From the NCBI GenBank assembly GCA_009904015.1, contig WYEQ01000014.1, positions 1 through 64,000 on the forward strand: a stretch of DNA of 64,000 nucleotides, given 5' to 3'. Origin of the DNA: Desulfurococcales archaeon. GTDB lineage: Archaea > Thermoproteota > Thermoprotei_A > Sulfolobales > Fervidicoccaceae. Below are positions 43,847-52,154 of this stretch, one piece after another. The notes beneath the pieces are model-generated. The model saw only the letters and a program-made list of their open reading frames with translations, did no database searches and was not told where the DNA came from. A program made the position numbers and the translations under genes. Each line of letters opens with the position of its first letter. Positions within the stretch are counted from its first letter, which is position 1.

Positions 43847-45130
43847 CTACTCAAGCAACCTTAAAGCATCGCTAACGACATCATCTGGGAAGGTGTACAT
43901 CACCTTGGTGTAACTCTTTCTGAACTCGGACACCTCGTTAGCTACTACACGTGGTTCTTTTTTATCAATTAGTACTTTTTTAATAAACATGGCTATATCG
44001 AGCATCTCTGACTCCCTCATCCCGAACCTCGTCATCTCCTGGACACCCAGCCTCAAGCCGCTTGGGTCGTTAACCTTCTCGGGAGGATCCTTTGGCAACA
44101 AGTTTTTGTTAACAATGATGTTGGCTTCCTCGAGTAGCTTAGCGCACTTGTCCCCTCCTCCCAGATTCTCGACGTCCAGCAGGACCTGGTGACTACGCGT
44201 GTATCCCAAGTGCTCACCAACCACGTCGAACCCGAGCTCAGCTAGAGATTCAGCGAGTTTCCTGGCATTTCTAACTATCTGGTCAGCGTACTGCTCACCG
44301 TAAGCCTCCATCTCAAGCGCTGTGACTAGCGTGGCGGGTATTCTGTGTAGGTGGTGATTGCTAAGGAAGTAGGGGAAAATGGTCTTTGACACCTGCTTGT
44401 AAAGCTCATTGTCGGTAAACGCTATTATGCCTCCCTGTGGACCGGGGAACGTCTTATGCGTGCTGGCCGTCATTGCGTGTGCCCCGAGGGATAGCGGGTT
44501 AGGCCATCTCTTACCAACTATCAGTCCAAGGACATGAGCAGCATCATAAACGAGCTTTATTCCATGAGAATTAGCTACCTCGGCGAGCTCCTTTACTGGA
44601 TGCGGAAAAAGGTAAACGCTCCCTCCGAGCACAATGAAGGCTGGCTTCTCGGACTCTATCAGCTTTAGCGCTTTATCAACATCAACGTTCATCCTCTCCT
44701 CGTCATAGGGCATGTAAACCTGAACCATCCCGAGGGCCCCTAGAGTCCCGAATTTAGTGTGACTAACGTGGCTCCCAGCCTGCACAGGCGCGATAAGTGC
44801 TTTATCGCCTGGCTGACCAAGAACCCTGAAGACCGCTGCGTTAGCGATGGTCCCGCTGATGGGCCTGGTCTCAACAAGGCTCGTTCCAAGGAGCTCGCCC
44901 ATCTTCTCGGCTAGCATTATCTCGAGCTCATCGATGAATTTTGTTCCCTGATAATACCTTTTCTTCGGCTTACCCTCCGCGTATCTATACATGAAATCGC
45001 TCATGTAAACGGCCTCTGCGAGAGGGCTCATCACGTTCTCGCTGGCTATGAGATTAAGGGTTTGTTTCCTCCACCTGTTAGCGTTACCTGTCAGCTCAAC
45101 AACTTTTCTTAGGTAAGACCAGTTACTCAA
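43847..45130 (-). CDS. glyA: serine hydroxymethyltransferase
   Basis: The 427-residue PLP enzyme interconverts serine and glycine using a pterin one-carbon carrier. Motifs: [11 protein letters not shown] at the N-terminus, [22 protein letters not shown] and the PLP lysine in [17 protein letters not shown] 45130 is preferred because GGTGG lies 6 nt upstream and the protein then begins at the usual point; the longer reading from 45238 would add a non-homologous leader overlapping the upstream gene. Archaeal versions use tetrahydromethanopterin-type cofactors, which fits the DUF447/CitG-like pair. Confidence 0.94.
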   Translation of the reverse strand: MSNWSYLRKVVELTGNANRWRKQTLNLIASENVMSPLAEAVYMSDFMYRYAEGKPKKRYYQGTKFIDELEIMLAEKMGELLGTSLVETRPISGTIANAAVFRVLGQPGDKALIAPVQAGSHVSHTKFGTLGALGMVQVYMPYDEERMNVDVDKALKLIESEKPAFIVLGGSVYLFPHPVKELAEVANSHGIKLVYDAAHVLGLIVGKRWPNPLSLGAHAMTASTHKTFPGPQGGIIAFTDNELYKQVSKTIFPYFLSNHHLHRIPATLVTALEMEAYGEQYADQIVRNARKLAESLAELGFDVVGEHLGYTRSHQVLLDVENLGGGDKCAKLLEEANIIVNKNLLPKDPPEKVNDPSGLRLGVQEMTRFGMRESEMLDIAMFIKKVLIDKKEPRVVANEVSEFRKSYTKVMYTFPDDVVSDALRLLE

Positions 45131-45227
45131 ACATTTCCACCAAATAACGATTACTCCCATTTCTATTATACATTTTTTCCTATACTTAAAACAAGCAGCG
45201 AAAGTAGAGTTATCAGGTACAAACAGT

Positions 45228-45677
45228 TCAGGAAACACAGTCGTTTTCGGGCAGACCGCCCTGATAGATAGGCTTACCCTGGCTCGTTGGTGGAGCTAGC
45301 CAATCAATAACCTTCATGGGGTCAGGATACTGGATTTTCACCACAACTGCTCCCAATGGGCTCTCCCTAATATCATCCACCAAGCTGACTCTCCCGACAA
45401 CCAGTGCTTGCTTATGAATCATAAATATAATCGTGTCTCCCTTAACCCCGCTCCTCAGCCGCTTGCGGGTAGCGTCGAGAATTCTTTCCCTCCTCAAGGA
45501 TGAGAAAAGCTTTGATAAGCTACTCAGACATCTAGCCTTAGCTATCACGACTTTCTCTACTCCTGACTCCTCGATTGTAACCTCGTCGGGATCCATGATT
45601 TTGTTGATGAGCTCCAATATTTTTCCTTCATCCTCGGTTTTTCTTAGAGGTACCTCAACAATAACTCTCCACTGCAT
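45228..45677 (-). CDS. UPF0201 family protein (predicted RNA-binding)
   Basis: The 149-residue protein has the family pattern [24 protein letters not shown] and the C-terminal [27 protein letters not shown], where KQA and ESPLG are hallmarks. UPF0201 relates structurally to ribosomal protein L5-like RNA-binding folds; no reaction is known. It overlaps the UPF0200 gene by 34 nt, and in some archaea the two are one fused protein, supporting a joint function. Confidence 0.85.
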   Translation of the reverse strand: MQWRVIVEVPLRKTEDEGKILELINKIMDPDEVTIEESGVEKVVIAKARCLSSLSKLFSSLRRERILDATRKRLRSGVKGDTIIFMIHKQALVVGRVSLVDDIRESPLGAVVVKIQYPDPMKVIDWLAPPTSQGKPIYQGGLPENDCVS

Positions 45678-46240
45678 TCTACTTGTTCCTCCAGCAGTTC
45701 TTTGGTCTGCGTATATAATTTCTCTATTGGCCCCTCGTTAATCAGTATGTAATTAGATATAGCTGCCAGTAGGGGAAGACCGAACATGATTTCCTCCTTA
45801 TCCCTCGAGAGAAAATCATCCCAGCTGGAGGGATCCCCCTCCCTCCGCCTAGCCAAAAGTCTTTTAAACCTTGTTAATGGGCTTGAATGCACGTATACCA
45901 GAACATGACATCCCGGGACATTCTTGACGATAACCTCGACCTCATGTATGCTTCTAAGCCCATCTATGACTAGTGGAGGTTTTATGTTGTTTCTGCGTAT
46001 ATGTTCAACTAATAAGATAGCAACGCCCGCTGGACCCAGCTCTCTTCTTATCATTTTAGCCTCCATCATCATTGTATCCTTGCTAATAGAAACCCCTTTT
46101 TCCAACAGCCTTTGCCTAACCACGTCCCCCATAACAATTTTGAAGAACCCATTCCTAGCTAGGTAATCGGAGAAGGCTGTCTTGCCTGAACCGGGTAGCC
46201 CCGCTACCATAACCACCAAGTTCTCCGTGTTTTCTTTCAT
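45644..46240 (-). CDS. UPF0200 family P-loop kinase (dephospho-CoA kinase-like)
   Basis: The 198-residue P-loop NTPase has VMVAGLPGSGKTAFSDYLA, a DVVRQRLLEKG substrate region and a LVIDGLRSIHEVEVI segment as in adenylate kinase- or dephospho-CoA kinase-like proteins. Archaeal CoA synthesis uses an unrelated GTP-dependent enzyme, so the substrate is uncertain. ATG 46240 has GGGGAT 8 nt upstream; a TTG at 46246 is possible. It overlaps the UPF0201 gene. Confidence 0.82.
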   Translation of the reverse strand: MKENTENLVVMVAGLPGSGKTAFSDYLARNGFFKIVMGDVVRQRLLEKGVSISKDTMMMEAKMIRRELGPAGVAILLVEHIRRNNIKPPLVIDGLRSIHEVEVIVKNVPGCHVLVYVHSSPLTRFKRLLARRREGDPSSWDDFLSRDKEEIMFGLPLLAAISNYILINEGPIEKLYTQTKELLEEQVECSGELLLRYL

Positions 46241-46333
46241 AGGCAATTATCCCCACACAGAGCCTCGGAATATACAAAGGATTTTATTAAGCAAAACCAT
46301 AATTATCCTTTGCAGAGACGAGAGGGTTACTGC

Positions 46334-46900
46334 ATGAGCATAAGAACGTTTATAAGCGTTGATATAGAGGACCCAAATGTTCTGTCAAAGATAAAGCTAG
46401 TGAAGAACAGCTTATCATCGCTTGGGGCAGACCTAAAGCTAGTTGAGGATGAAAACCTTCACTTAACACTAGTCTTCATAGGAGAAGTGCCCGAGCCTCA
46501 AATCACAGTAATAAAACACGCGTTGCAGAAGGTTAAGCACAAGCCATTCAGGATTCACCTCTACGGCGCAGGATGCTTCCCCACATGCAATAGACCACGA
46601 GTACTATGGATAGGCACCAAGGAAGGAAGCGAGGAAATGACTCAGCTCTACAAGAAAATAACAAGCTCTCTCAGAAAAGAGAAAATAAGCTTCGAGGAAG
46701 AAAAAGATTACACACCTCATCTCACCATAGCACGCGTAAGAAGCAATAAAAACATAGGTAAAATAGCTAAGCTTCTCGAGGCCCTAATCGATGAGGATTT
46801 CGGGTGGATTGAGGTAAAGGAATTCAGGCTTAAGAAAAGCACCCTAACCCCAAAGGGACCAATATATGAGACTCTTGCTTCATTTAGCTTATCCGAGTAA
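46334..46900 (+). CDS. thpR: RNA 2',3'-cyclic phosphodiesterase (LigT/ThpR)
   Basis: The 188-residue 2H phosphoesterase has its two HxT/Sx motifs: LHLTLVFIG (about residue 40) and PHLTIARV (about residue 130). It opens 2',3'-cyclic phosphates, such as those left by the tRNA splicing endonuclease, so it fits an organism with many tRNA introns. ATG 46334 is chosen because the frame begins as in homologues (MSIRTFISVDIEDPNV). The CCA enzyme gene follows after 11 nt. Confidence 0.92.
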   Translation: MSIRTFISVDIEDPNVLSKIKLVKNSLSSLGADLKLVEDENLHLTLVFIGEVPEPQITVIKHALQKVKHKPFRIHLYGAGCFPTCNRPRVLWIGTKEGSEEMTQLYKKITSSLRKEKISFEEEKDYTPHLTIARVRSNKNIGKIAKLLEALIDEDFGWIEVKEFRLKKSTLTPKGPIYETLASFSLSE

Positions 46901-46911
46901 GCGTGAGCACA

Positions 46912-48330
46912 ATGAATACCGAGGCACAAGAAGTTGAAAAGAAGGTGCTGGAAAAAATAAAGCCCTCAAGAAGCGATGAGGAAACCCTGAAGAGCATAGC
47001 GAATCTAGTAGTAAATGAGCTGGATAAGTTCAAGCAACAAACAAGTATTGATATGAAAATAAGCGTTGAGGGGAGCTTCGCGAAGGGTACATGGCTGAAA
47101 ACAGACCCTGAGCTAGACGTGTTCATAATTCTGCCCAACAACTATAATAAAGAATTCATAAAAAACGAGCTCTACCCAAAGCTCAGGGCATGGCTAAATG
47201 ATTACTCCCCAATAGAACAGTACAGCGAGCATCCATACCTCACGCTACAAATACATGGTGTAAAGGTCGATATCGTACCATCAATCGAATCTCTTCCAGG
47301 CGCAAAAATACTCACTGCAGTTGACAGGACGCATCTACATACAGAATACGTGAAGCGAAAAACCGATGAGAGACTTAGAGATGAGATAAGATTAGCCAAG
47401 GCATTCGCAAGGGGGATCGGCGTCTATGGAGCCGAAATAAAGATAAAAGGCTTCTCCGGCTACCTTCTCGAGCTACTAACCATATACTACGGTGGCTTCA
47501 GGCGACTTCTTGAGGCAGCTGCCTACGAATGGATACCTGGAAAAATATACATCGATATCGAGAGGGTCTCGGACCCGCTGCAGGCCAAGCAGGCCTTTGG
47601 CAACCCCCCAATGATAGTTATAGACCCAACGGACCCAAAAAGAAACGTGGCTGCCGCCGTCTCAATAGAAAAGCTATCAGAGTTCATAATGGCTGCTTGC
47701 TTATACCTCAGTAATCCAAAGGAGGAGTTCTTCTTCCCTAAGCCTTTACATCCAGTTGAGAAAAAAAGGCTTCTGGGACTTGCAGAGACTTTCTTCGAAA
47801 ATGTCGTTTTTGTGGAGCTTAGACACAAGGCCAGGCTCCCGCCAGATACTCTATGGGGAGAGCTACAAAGAGCACTCTCAATAATGAAGAATATACTGGA
47901 GAAAAATGAGTTTGAGGTCTACCGTTGCGACGCGTGGAGCGACGAGAAGGAACAATCAATCCTGGCGTGCTTGCTATCAACGCCTATTAAAACGAAATAC
48001 AGGCTAATCAAGGGTCCACCAATAAAAGAAAGAGAGCACAGCATAAGATTCATTGAGAAGTACCTTCACTCGCCTTTCCTAGGCCCATGGATAGTGGGTG
48101 ATAGGCTCTACGCTATAAACGTGAGAAAAGAAGTACTAGCCACATCACTTATAGAGGACCATCTAAGAGAAATACTTGTATCAGATTTAACTGATTCAAC
48201 AGCAAAAGTCAGCCTCCTCAGCTGGAGACCGGAAATAATAGAAGACGAGGAAATAGGCGAGTGGATTCTAAGCTTTCTTCTAGGAAAGCCAAAATGGCTG
48301 TGGGCACTCCTGGATTACCAGAAGGTATAG
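46912..48330 (+). CDS. cca: CCA-adding enzyme (archaeal class I)
   Basis: The 472-residue tRNA nucleotidyltransferase has the catalytic motif EGSFAKGTWLKTDPELDVFIILP with the DxD pair, the KAFARGIGVYGAEIKIKGFSGYLLELL helical segment and a C-terminal tail domain. It adds CCA to tRNAs; three of four tRNA genes in this window lack encoded CCA. GTGAG just before the ATG at 46912 favours this start over GTG 46903. Operon: thpR-cca-kinase. Confidence 0.94.
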   Translation: MNTEAQEVEKKVLEKIKPSRSDEETLKSIANLVVNELDKFKQQTSIDMKISVEGSFAKGTWLKTDPELDVFIILPNNYNKEFIKNELYPKLRAWLNDYSPIEQYSEHPYLTLQIHGVKVDIVPSIESLPGAKILTAVDRTHLHTEYVKRKTDERLRDEIRLAKAFARGIGVYGAEIKIKGFSGYLLELLTIYYGGFRRLLEAAAYEWIPGKIYIDIERVSDPLQAKQAFGNPPMIVIDPTDPKRNVAAAVSIEKLSEFIMAACLYLSNPKEEFFFPKPLHPVEKKRLLGLAETFFENVVFVELRHKARLPPDTLWGELQRALSIMKNILEKNEFEVYRCDAWSDEKEQSILACLLSTPIKTKYRLIKGPPIKEREHSIRFIEKYLHSPFLGPWIVGDRLYAINVRKEVLATSLIEDHLREILVSDLTDSTAKVSLLSWRPEIIEDEEIGEWILSFLLGKPKWLWALLDYQKV

Positions 48331-48332
48331 CT

Positions 48333-49007
48333 ATGGAGAAGTTCTGTTATCCTTCACACATGATTGAAAAAAGACCAGATGAGTGTTATGACATATACCG
48401 TAGTATCCTACTTGTTACCGGAGACCCGCGCTCCTTAGTCATGATTGATAAAGGAACAGACTCCATTGTTTTTCTTGACGAGGATTCGAAACGAGTATTT
48501 AAAGTAAAAAGACTGGACGCGACAAAGTTTCTATCAAACGAAGGATACGTTCTCTTGAACATCGGTTACTCCTCGCCTCTTAAGATAGCTCCCAAGGTAT
48601 ACGCCTTCAATAAGTATGTCGTTGTGATGGAGTACGTTGAAGGAACAAAATTCGAGAGCCTTCCTGAACTAGGCTTAAGCCAAAACGAGCTGAAAAGAAT
48701 ACTTTGTAGAATAATTAGGAAGGCAATGTTGCTTGATGAGCTAATGGTAAACCACGGCCAGCTAAGTAGAGCTTACAGGCACATAATAATCAGAACTAAT
48801 GACCATGAGCCTATATTCATTGATTTCGGGGATTCCACAATAACACGTAAGCCGCAGAACCTCACATCTGTATGGTCATTTCTTCATAACAAAGGTTTAC
48901 TCAGAGTCATCAGTGAAGAAATAGATAGCCTAGATTTTGCTAGGTCCCTCAAGAAAAAAGAAGAAACAGCGATTAAAGCTTTAAAAGAACATTGCGTTTC
49001 ATGCTGA
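48333..49007 (+). CDS. small RIO/Bud32-like protein kinase (COG2112 type)
   Basis: The 224-residue protein has a compact kinase core: DKGTDSIVFLDEDSKRVFKVKR with the ATP-binding lysine, VVVMEYVEGTKFE, NHGQLSRAYRHIII in the catalytic loop position and PIFIDFGDST as DFG. Archaeal members of this group are uncharacterised. ATG 48333 follows the CCA enzyme stop by 2 nt. The last residues (HCVSC) and the stop codon lie in or at the edge of an IS end, so the original C-terminus may be changed. Confidence 0.82.
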   Translation: MEKFCYPSHMIEKRPDECYDIYRSILLVTGDPRSLVMIDKGTDSIVFLDEDSKRVFKVKRLDATKFLSNEGYVLLNIGYSSPLKIAPKVYAFNKYVVVMEYVEGTKFESLPELGLSQNELKRILCRIIRKAMLLDELMVNHGQLSRAYRHIIIRTNDHEPIFIDFGDSTITRKPQNLTSVWSFLHNKGLLRVISEEIDSLDFARSLKKKEETAIKALKEHCVSC

Positions 49008-49285
49008 CCTCCTCCACGCCCTGTAGAGCGTGGGCTTTACTTTGGGCGGTTCACCGGTTCTCCTCATCTATTCGGATTTACATCTTTCATTTGGGGGGCA
49101 GTCGGTGTGGCCAGAGACCCACAATCACTGCTTGTATGGGTGGCTCCGCTCCCCGCATCCACGTGCTTAGGGGCAACCACGGCTTACGATTAACTCATCA
49201 TCAAGGAGTAATTAAAATGAGAAAGTTTATAAGCCTTTTATATTTCATCCCAGCCTTAAAAGACGAGGCTTTCATTTGTATAAGG
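49003..49285 (-). mobile_element. internally deleted IS200/IS605-type relic with both ends
   Basis: Read on the minus strand: a left-end hairpin (AAATGAAAGCCTCGTCTTTT, near 49276-49257), about 130 nt without identity, then a remnant of the TnpB C-terminus encoding SLATPTAPQMKDVNPNR with TGA at 49066-49064, and the right-end hairpin CACGCTCTACAGGGCGTG followed by GAGGAGGTCAGCATG. It is a non-autonomous derivative of the same family as the relic at 57895-58228. It abuts the kinase gene. The plus-strand frame through here is not a gene. Confidence 0.75.
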
Positions 49286-49287
49286 TC

Positions 49288-49590
49288 TTAGTGGGATAAC
49301 TCGCTGATCGATTTCTGGACATATCCTGGTATTAGGGAAACCTTTGTCATAACGTAGTAGCCATCACCGATGCGCATTGGTAAAAGGTTCTTTTTCTTCG
49401 CTACCCCCACGCTCGTTATCAATATGTTTTCTTGGGAAGGCCTTGACAGCCTGCTTTTACATTTGGGGCATGTGTAGCCGTATTTGCTTAAAACCTCCGT
49501 TATCGAGGGAACACCTATGAAGTCTTGGCCAACGTGCTCAAGATAATGAAGAACGAACCCACAATTACTGCATCTGTATACGAGTGGCAT
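49288..49590 (-). CDS. zinc-ribbon protein of unknown function
   Basis: The 100-residue protein has two CxxC knuckles (CSNCGF at residue 7, CPKCKSRL at residue 40), a zinc ribbon, and a basic C-terminal half (GVAKKKNLLPMRIGDGYY). GAGGT lies 7 nt before the ATG. The promoter region, shared with the divergent operon at 49866, has GGTAATACC palindromes. Function unknown; nucleic-acid binding is possible. Confidence 0.6.
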   Translation of the reverse strand: MPLVYRCSNCGFVLHYLEHVGQDFIGVPSITEVLSKYGYTCPKCKSRLSRPSQENILITSVGVAKKKNLLPMRIGDGYYVMTKVSLIPGYVQKSISELSH

Positions 49591-49632
49591 TCAGATTACC
49601 TCGTTATAATAAGTAGGGATCGAAAAGATTTA

Positions 49633-49653
49633 GGTAATACCGCAGGTATTACC
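49633..49653. promoter_or_regulatory. perfect palindrome GGTAATACC-GCA-GGTATTACC
   Basis: This 9-3-9 palindrome lies 43 nt upstream of the divergent zinc-ribbon gene. Further partial sites, GTGTTAC at 49654-49660 and GTATTACC at 49669-49676, follow at once, giving a cluster typical of a dimeric repressor or activator binding cooperatively. Confidence 0.6.
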
Positions 49654-49732
49654 GTGTTACAAAATAATGTATTACCATCATATGAATGTCGATTAAACAC
49701 ATGCATTCATTGAGTATTGGGGAGAAATCATT

Positions 49733-49749
49733 GGTAATACAGTGTTATC
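49733..49749. promoter_or_regulatory. second copy of the palindrome, next to the TATA box
   Basis: GGTAATAC-A-GTGTTATC is an imperfect copy of the site at 49633. It ends 1 nt before the TATA box of the 49866 operon, the BRE position, where a bound protein would interfere with or assist TFB. Confidence 0.55.
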
Positions 49750-49750
49750 T

Positions 49751-49760
49751 TTTTTATATA
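49751..49760 (+). promoter_or_regulatory. TATA box of the 49866 operon
   Basis: TTTTTATATA predicts transcription start near 49785 and a leader of about 80 nt. The region between 49591 and 49865 is otherwise very AT-rich and has no gene. Confidence 0.5.
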
Positions 49761-49865
49761 ATCATCCAATGGCTTTAATCAGTGCAACTGTACCAAGAGA
49801 TACATTGCTATTAATCCATATTATTACTACATTTTATTTTAGTAATAAAAACCAAGTGGCCGAGT

Positions 49866-51101
49866 ATGACGACGATATCCAAGCTCTCTAGTATATGGGG
49901 GCTGTACTGGCTTGGCTACCTTACCTCATGGAATACAGGAGCCCTTAGAAGGGAGCCCACGGATAAGCACCGCTGCTGCGTTCATACACCAACGCAACAC
50001 GTTGTCTGGGTTGCTTGTAATGATGATGTTTGCGTGGACTATGGTAGGCCTTATAGGTATTCCTACTGGAAAATTTTTTCACACGTAGAGCCAGTTAACC
50101 AGGCGTTACATGCCAGAAGCCTATCACCCTATTTTTCTAGAAGCCTGAGTGCAAGTATAGTTGGAGACAAATGCATACTCGAGGTTGAGGAGGCAAAAGG
50201 TTTCGGATACGAATTTACGTACAGAAAGGTGATATTAGACCAAGAAAGAAGCATAGACCAAGCTGCCGAATTATCTTTCGGTCGGATATTTTTATCTGAG
50301 AACAGATTTTCCCTGGAAGACGACCAAGTAGTTCTTGAAATAGAATCTAGAAATAACAGGCGCGTTATAGAGAATGGTTCTGCCGTTGTTTTTCCAGAGA
50401 TCAATGGCAGAAGCATTGTTTTTGATAAAAAAGAGCAAACAATAATAATTAAGGGACCACGAAGAGTTAGTATTGAATTCAAGCATATCCCGAGGAGATG
50501 GGGGTGGCTTCAGCCATTCGCTCTCGTATGGGACTACATAGAAGACAAAGACCGAGTATACGCACAGTACATTGAAGTATATGTTGGCAACAGCAAGTAC
50601 GTATTCATGAGTAGAAACCCCATAAAAGCCTTGTATGAAGGCGATGATGAGAAACTGGAGGTTTATACTGGAGGAGAAATAAGAATAATGAGGAGAGATG
50701 CAAAAGACCTAACAAGCATAGGTTACTGGGCCTCTATGAACCTTGATAAATCAATTGCACCGGAACTACCTACATTAAGATTATCTCCGAGCATCATCGT
50801 ACCCTATTTAGTAAAGCTTCAGAAAATCACTGAAGATGTGTGGAGGCTTGTACTAGGGCTCTCAAATCCAACATCAATAAACACCAGTGTTTCGGTATTG
50901 GTTGACAAACCATACTTCCTAGAGAGCATCGCGATTGATAATGAAAATGTCCAGCTGGATAAGCTTAACTACTTGGAGCTGTTTTTCCCAAGCTATAGTG
51001 CTCAGACAATAGAAATGAAGCTGAAAAGAAAGAAGGAAAAAATGCTTCTCGAGAAACTAAGAATCCACAACAAGGAGGATATTGAAAAGCCCTTTGGATA
51101 A
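49866..51101 (+). CDS. uncharacterised 411-residue protein
   Basis: I do not recognise this protein. It is beta-rich and tryptophan/tyrosine-rich, without transmembrane segments; the first 60 residues contain several cysteines (HRCCVHTPTQHVVWVACNDDVCVDYG) that could bind a metal. The layout resembles a beta-sandwich carbohydrate-active protein but no catalytic motif is evident. It leads a three-gene operon with a TtuA/NcsA paralogue and a DUF763 gene, behind duplicated GGTAATACC operators, which suggests a regulated joint function. Confidence 0.6.
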   Translation: MTTISKLSSIWGLYWLGYLTSWNTGALRREPTDKHRCCVHTPTQHVVWVACNDDVCVDYGRPYRYSYWKIFSHVEPVNQALHARSLSPYFSRSLSASIVGDKCILEVEEAKGFGYEFTYRKVILDQERSIDQAAELSFGRIFLSENRFSLEDDQVVLEIESRNNRRVIENGSAVVFPEINGRSIVFDKKEQTIIIKGPRRVSIEFKHIPRRWGWLQPFALVWDYIEDKDRVYAQYIEVYVGNSKYVFMSRNPIKALYEGDDEKLEVYTGGEIRIMRRDAKDLTSIGYWASMNLDKSIAPELPTLRLSPSIIVPYLVKLQKITEDVWRLVLGLSNPTSINTSVSVLVDKPYFLESIAIDNENVQLDKLNYLELFFPSYSAQTIEMKLKRKKEKMLLEKLRIHNKEDIEKPFG

Positions 51102-51122
51102 TCTAACTGGTGAAGATGAAGC

Positions 51123-52112
51123 ATGAGCGTGCTGGCACCGGGTACAAGAAAATCTTGCTACAAGTGTGGAAGGGAAGCTGAGGTAATGGTTAGGTACGCG
51201 AGGCTCTACTTATGCCGCGAGCACTACATCGAATACATAGAAGAAAGGATAATGAAAACCATAGAGAAATACGGATTGCTCAGTGGCGTTAAGAGGCTTC
51301 TAATTGCTCTCTCAGGCGGTAAGGACAGCTTGAGTTTAGCTTATGTTCTATCAAGAAACAAGGAAAAAATAGGCCTCACCGAAATAATAGGCCTCCACAT
51401 TGACCTGGGAATAAACGGTTACTCAGAGGAATCTAGAGAATCTGTTGAAAAAGCTTGTTCAGAGCTAGGCATGAAATGCTTTATTCTATCATTAAAGGAC
51501 CTTCTAGGCTTATCATTGCCTGAAATAATCAGGAAAAGCAATAGGCCTCCCTGCAGCGTATGTGGGTTGATTAAGAGGTACATTATTAACGCTGCCTCCA
51601 TTGAACTTGGTGTCGACGCGGTCGCTATGGGTCACCACATGGATGATATCTTGCTGTTTTATCTCAGAAACTTTCTTTTAGGGGTAAAATCTGATTATCT
51701 CAAGCTAGGCCCGGTCATCGAGGCAAAAGACACCATAGTGGCTAAGAAACTAAGGCCTTTGTACGAGGTGTACGAAGAGGACTTATCCCTCTACGCGAAA
51801 CTAAGAGGCATTAAAACAGTTGGTACCGAATGTCCATTCAAACACAATGACCACATTGAAAAAGCAATAAAAGAGATGCTGGATAAGCTGGAAAACCACG
51901 CCCCCGGCTACAAGTTGTCCTTGTTAAGGAGAATAACGTCTTCGGAGAAACGCGAGGCTCTTCTCTCACAAGAAGTATTTACGTGTAAATATTGTGGCTC
52001 GCCCACGAACAATAAGGACAACATCTGTGCTCTCTGTAAGCTAACACAAAACGTCTTCGGCGAACCAAGAGGCCTTTACCTGAAACAAAAACTAAAAGAA
52101 TTTCTACATTGA
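51123..52112 (+). CDS. TtuA/NcsA family sulfurtransferase, second paralogue
   Basis: The 329-residue protein keeps the N-terminal zinc finger (CYKCGREA...CREH, last ligand His), the PP-loop ALSGGKDSLSLAY, the FeS cysteines CSVCG and TECPF, and the C-terminal CKYCG...CALC finger. It differs in having His in the first finger and PPCSVC before the cluster. It likely thiolates a different tRNA position from the paralogue at 13945. The upstream gene ends 21 nt before it. Confidence 0.83.
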   Translation: MSVLAPGTRKSCYKCGREAEVMVRYARLYLCREHYIEYIEERIMKTIEKYGLLSGVKRLLIALSGGKDSLSLAYVLSRNKEKIGLTEIIGLHIDLGINGYSEESRESVEKACSELGMKCFILSLKDLLGLSLPEIIRKSNRPPCSVCGLIKRYIINAASIELGVDAVAMGHHMDDILLFYLRNFLLGVKSDYLKLGPVIEAKDTIVAKKLRPLYEVYEEDLSLYAKLRGIKTVGTECPFKHNDHIEKAIKEMLDKLENHAPGYKLSLLRRITSSEKREALLSQEVFTCKYCGSPTNNKDNICALCKLTQNVFGEPRGLYLKQKLKEFLH

Positions 52113-52154
52113 AGCATTGCTCATCTTGGTTTTTTCGTAGCTCACTTTGCTTCC

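Noticed and set aside
43847-45238. Long form of serine hydroxymethyltransferase (463 residues)
   Set aside because: The extra leader is cysteine/lysine-rich and overlaps the UPF0201 gene; the TTG at 45130 has GGTGG upstream.
48992-49291. 99-residue plus-strand frame
   Set aside because: It runs through the IS relic, whose two ends and tnpB tail explain the sequence on the other strand.
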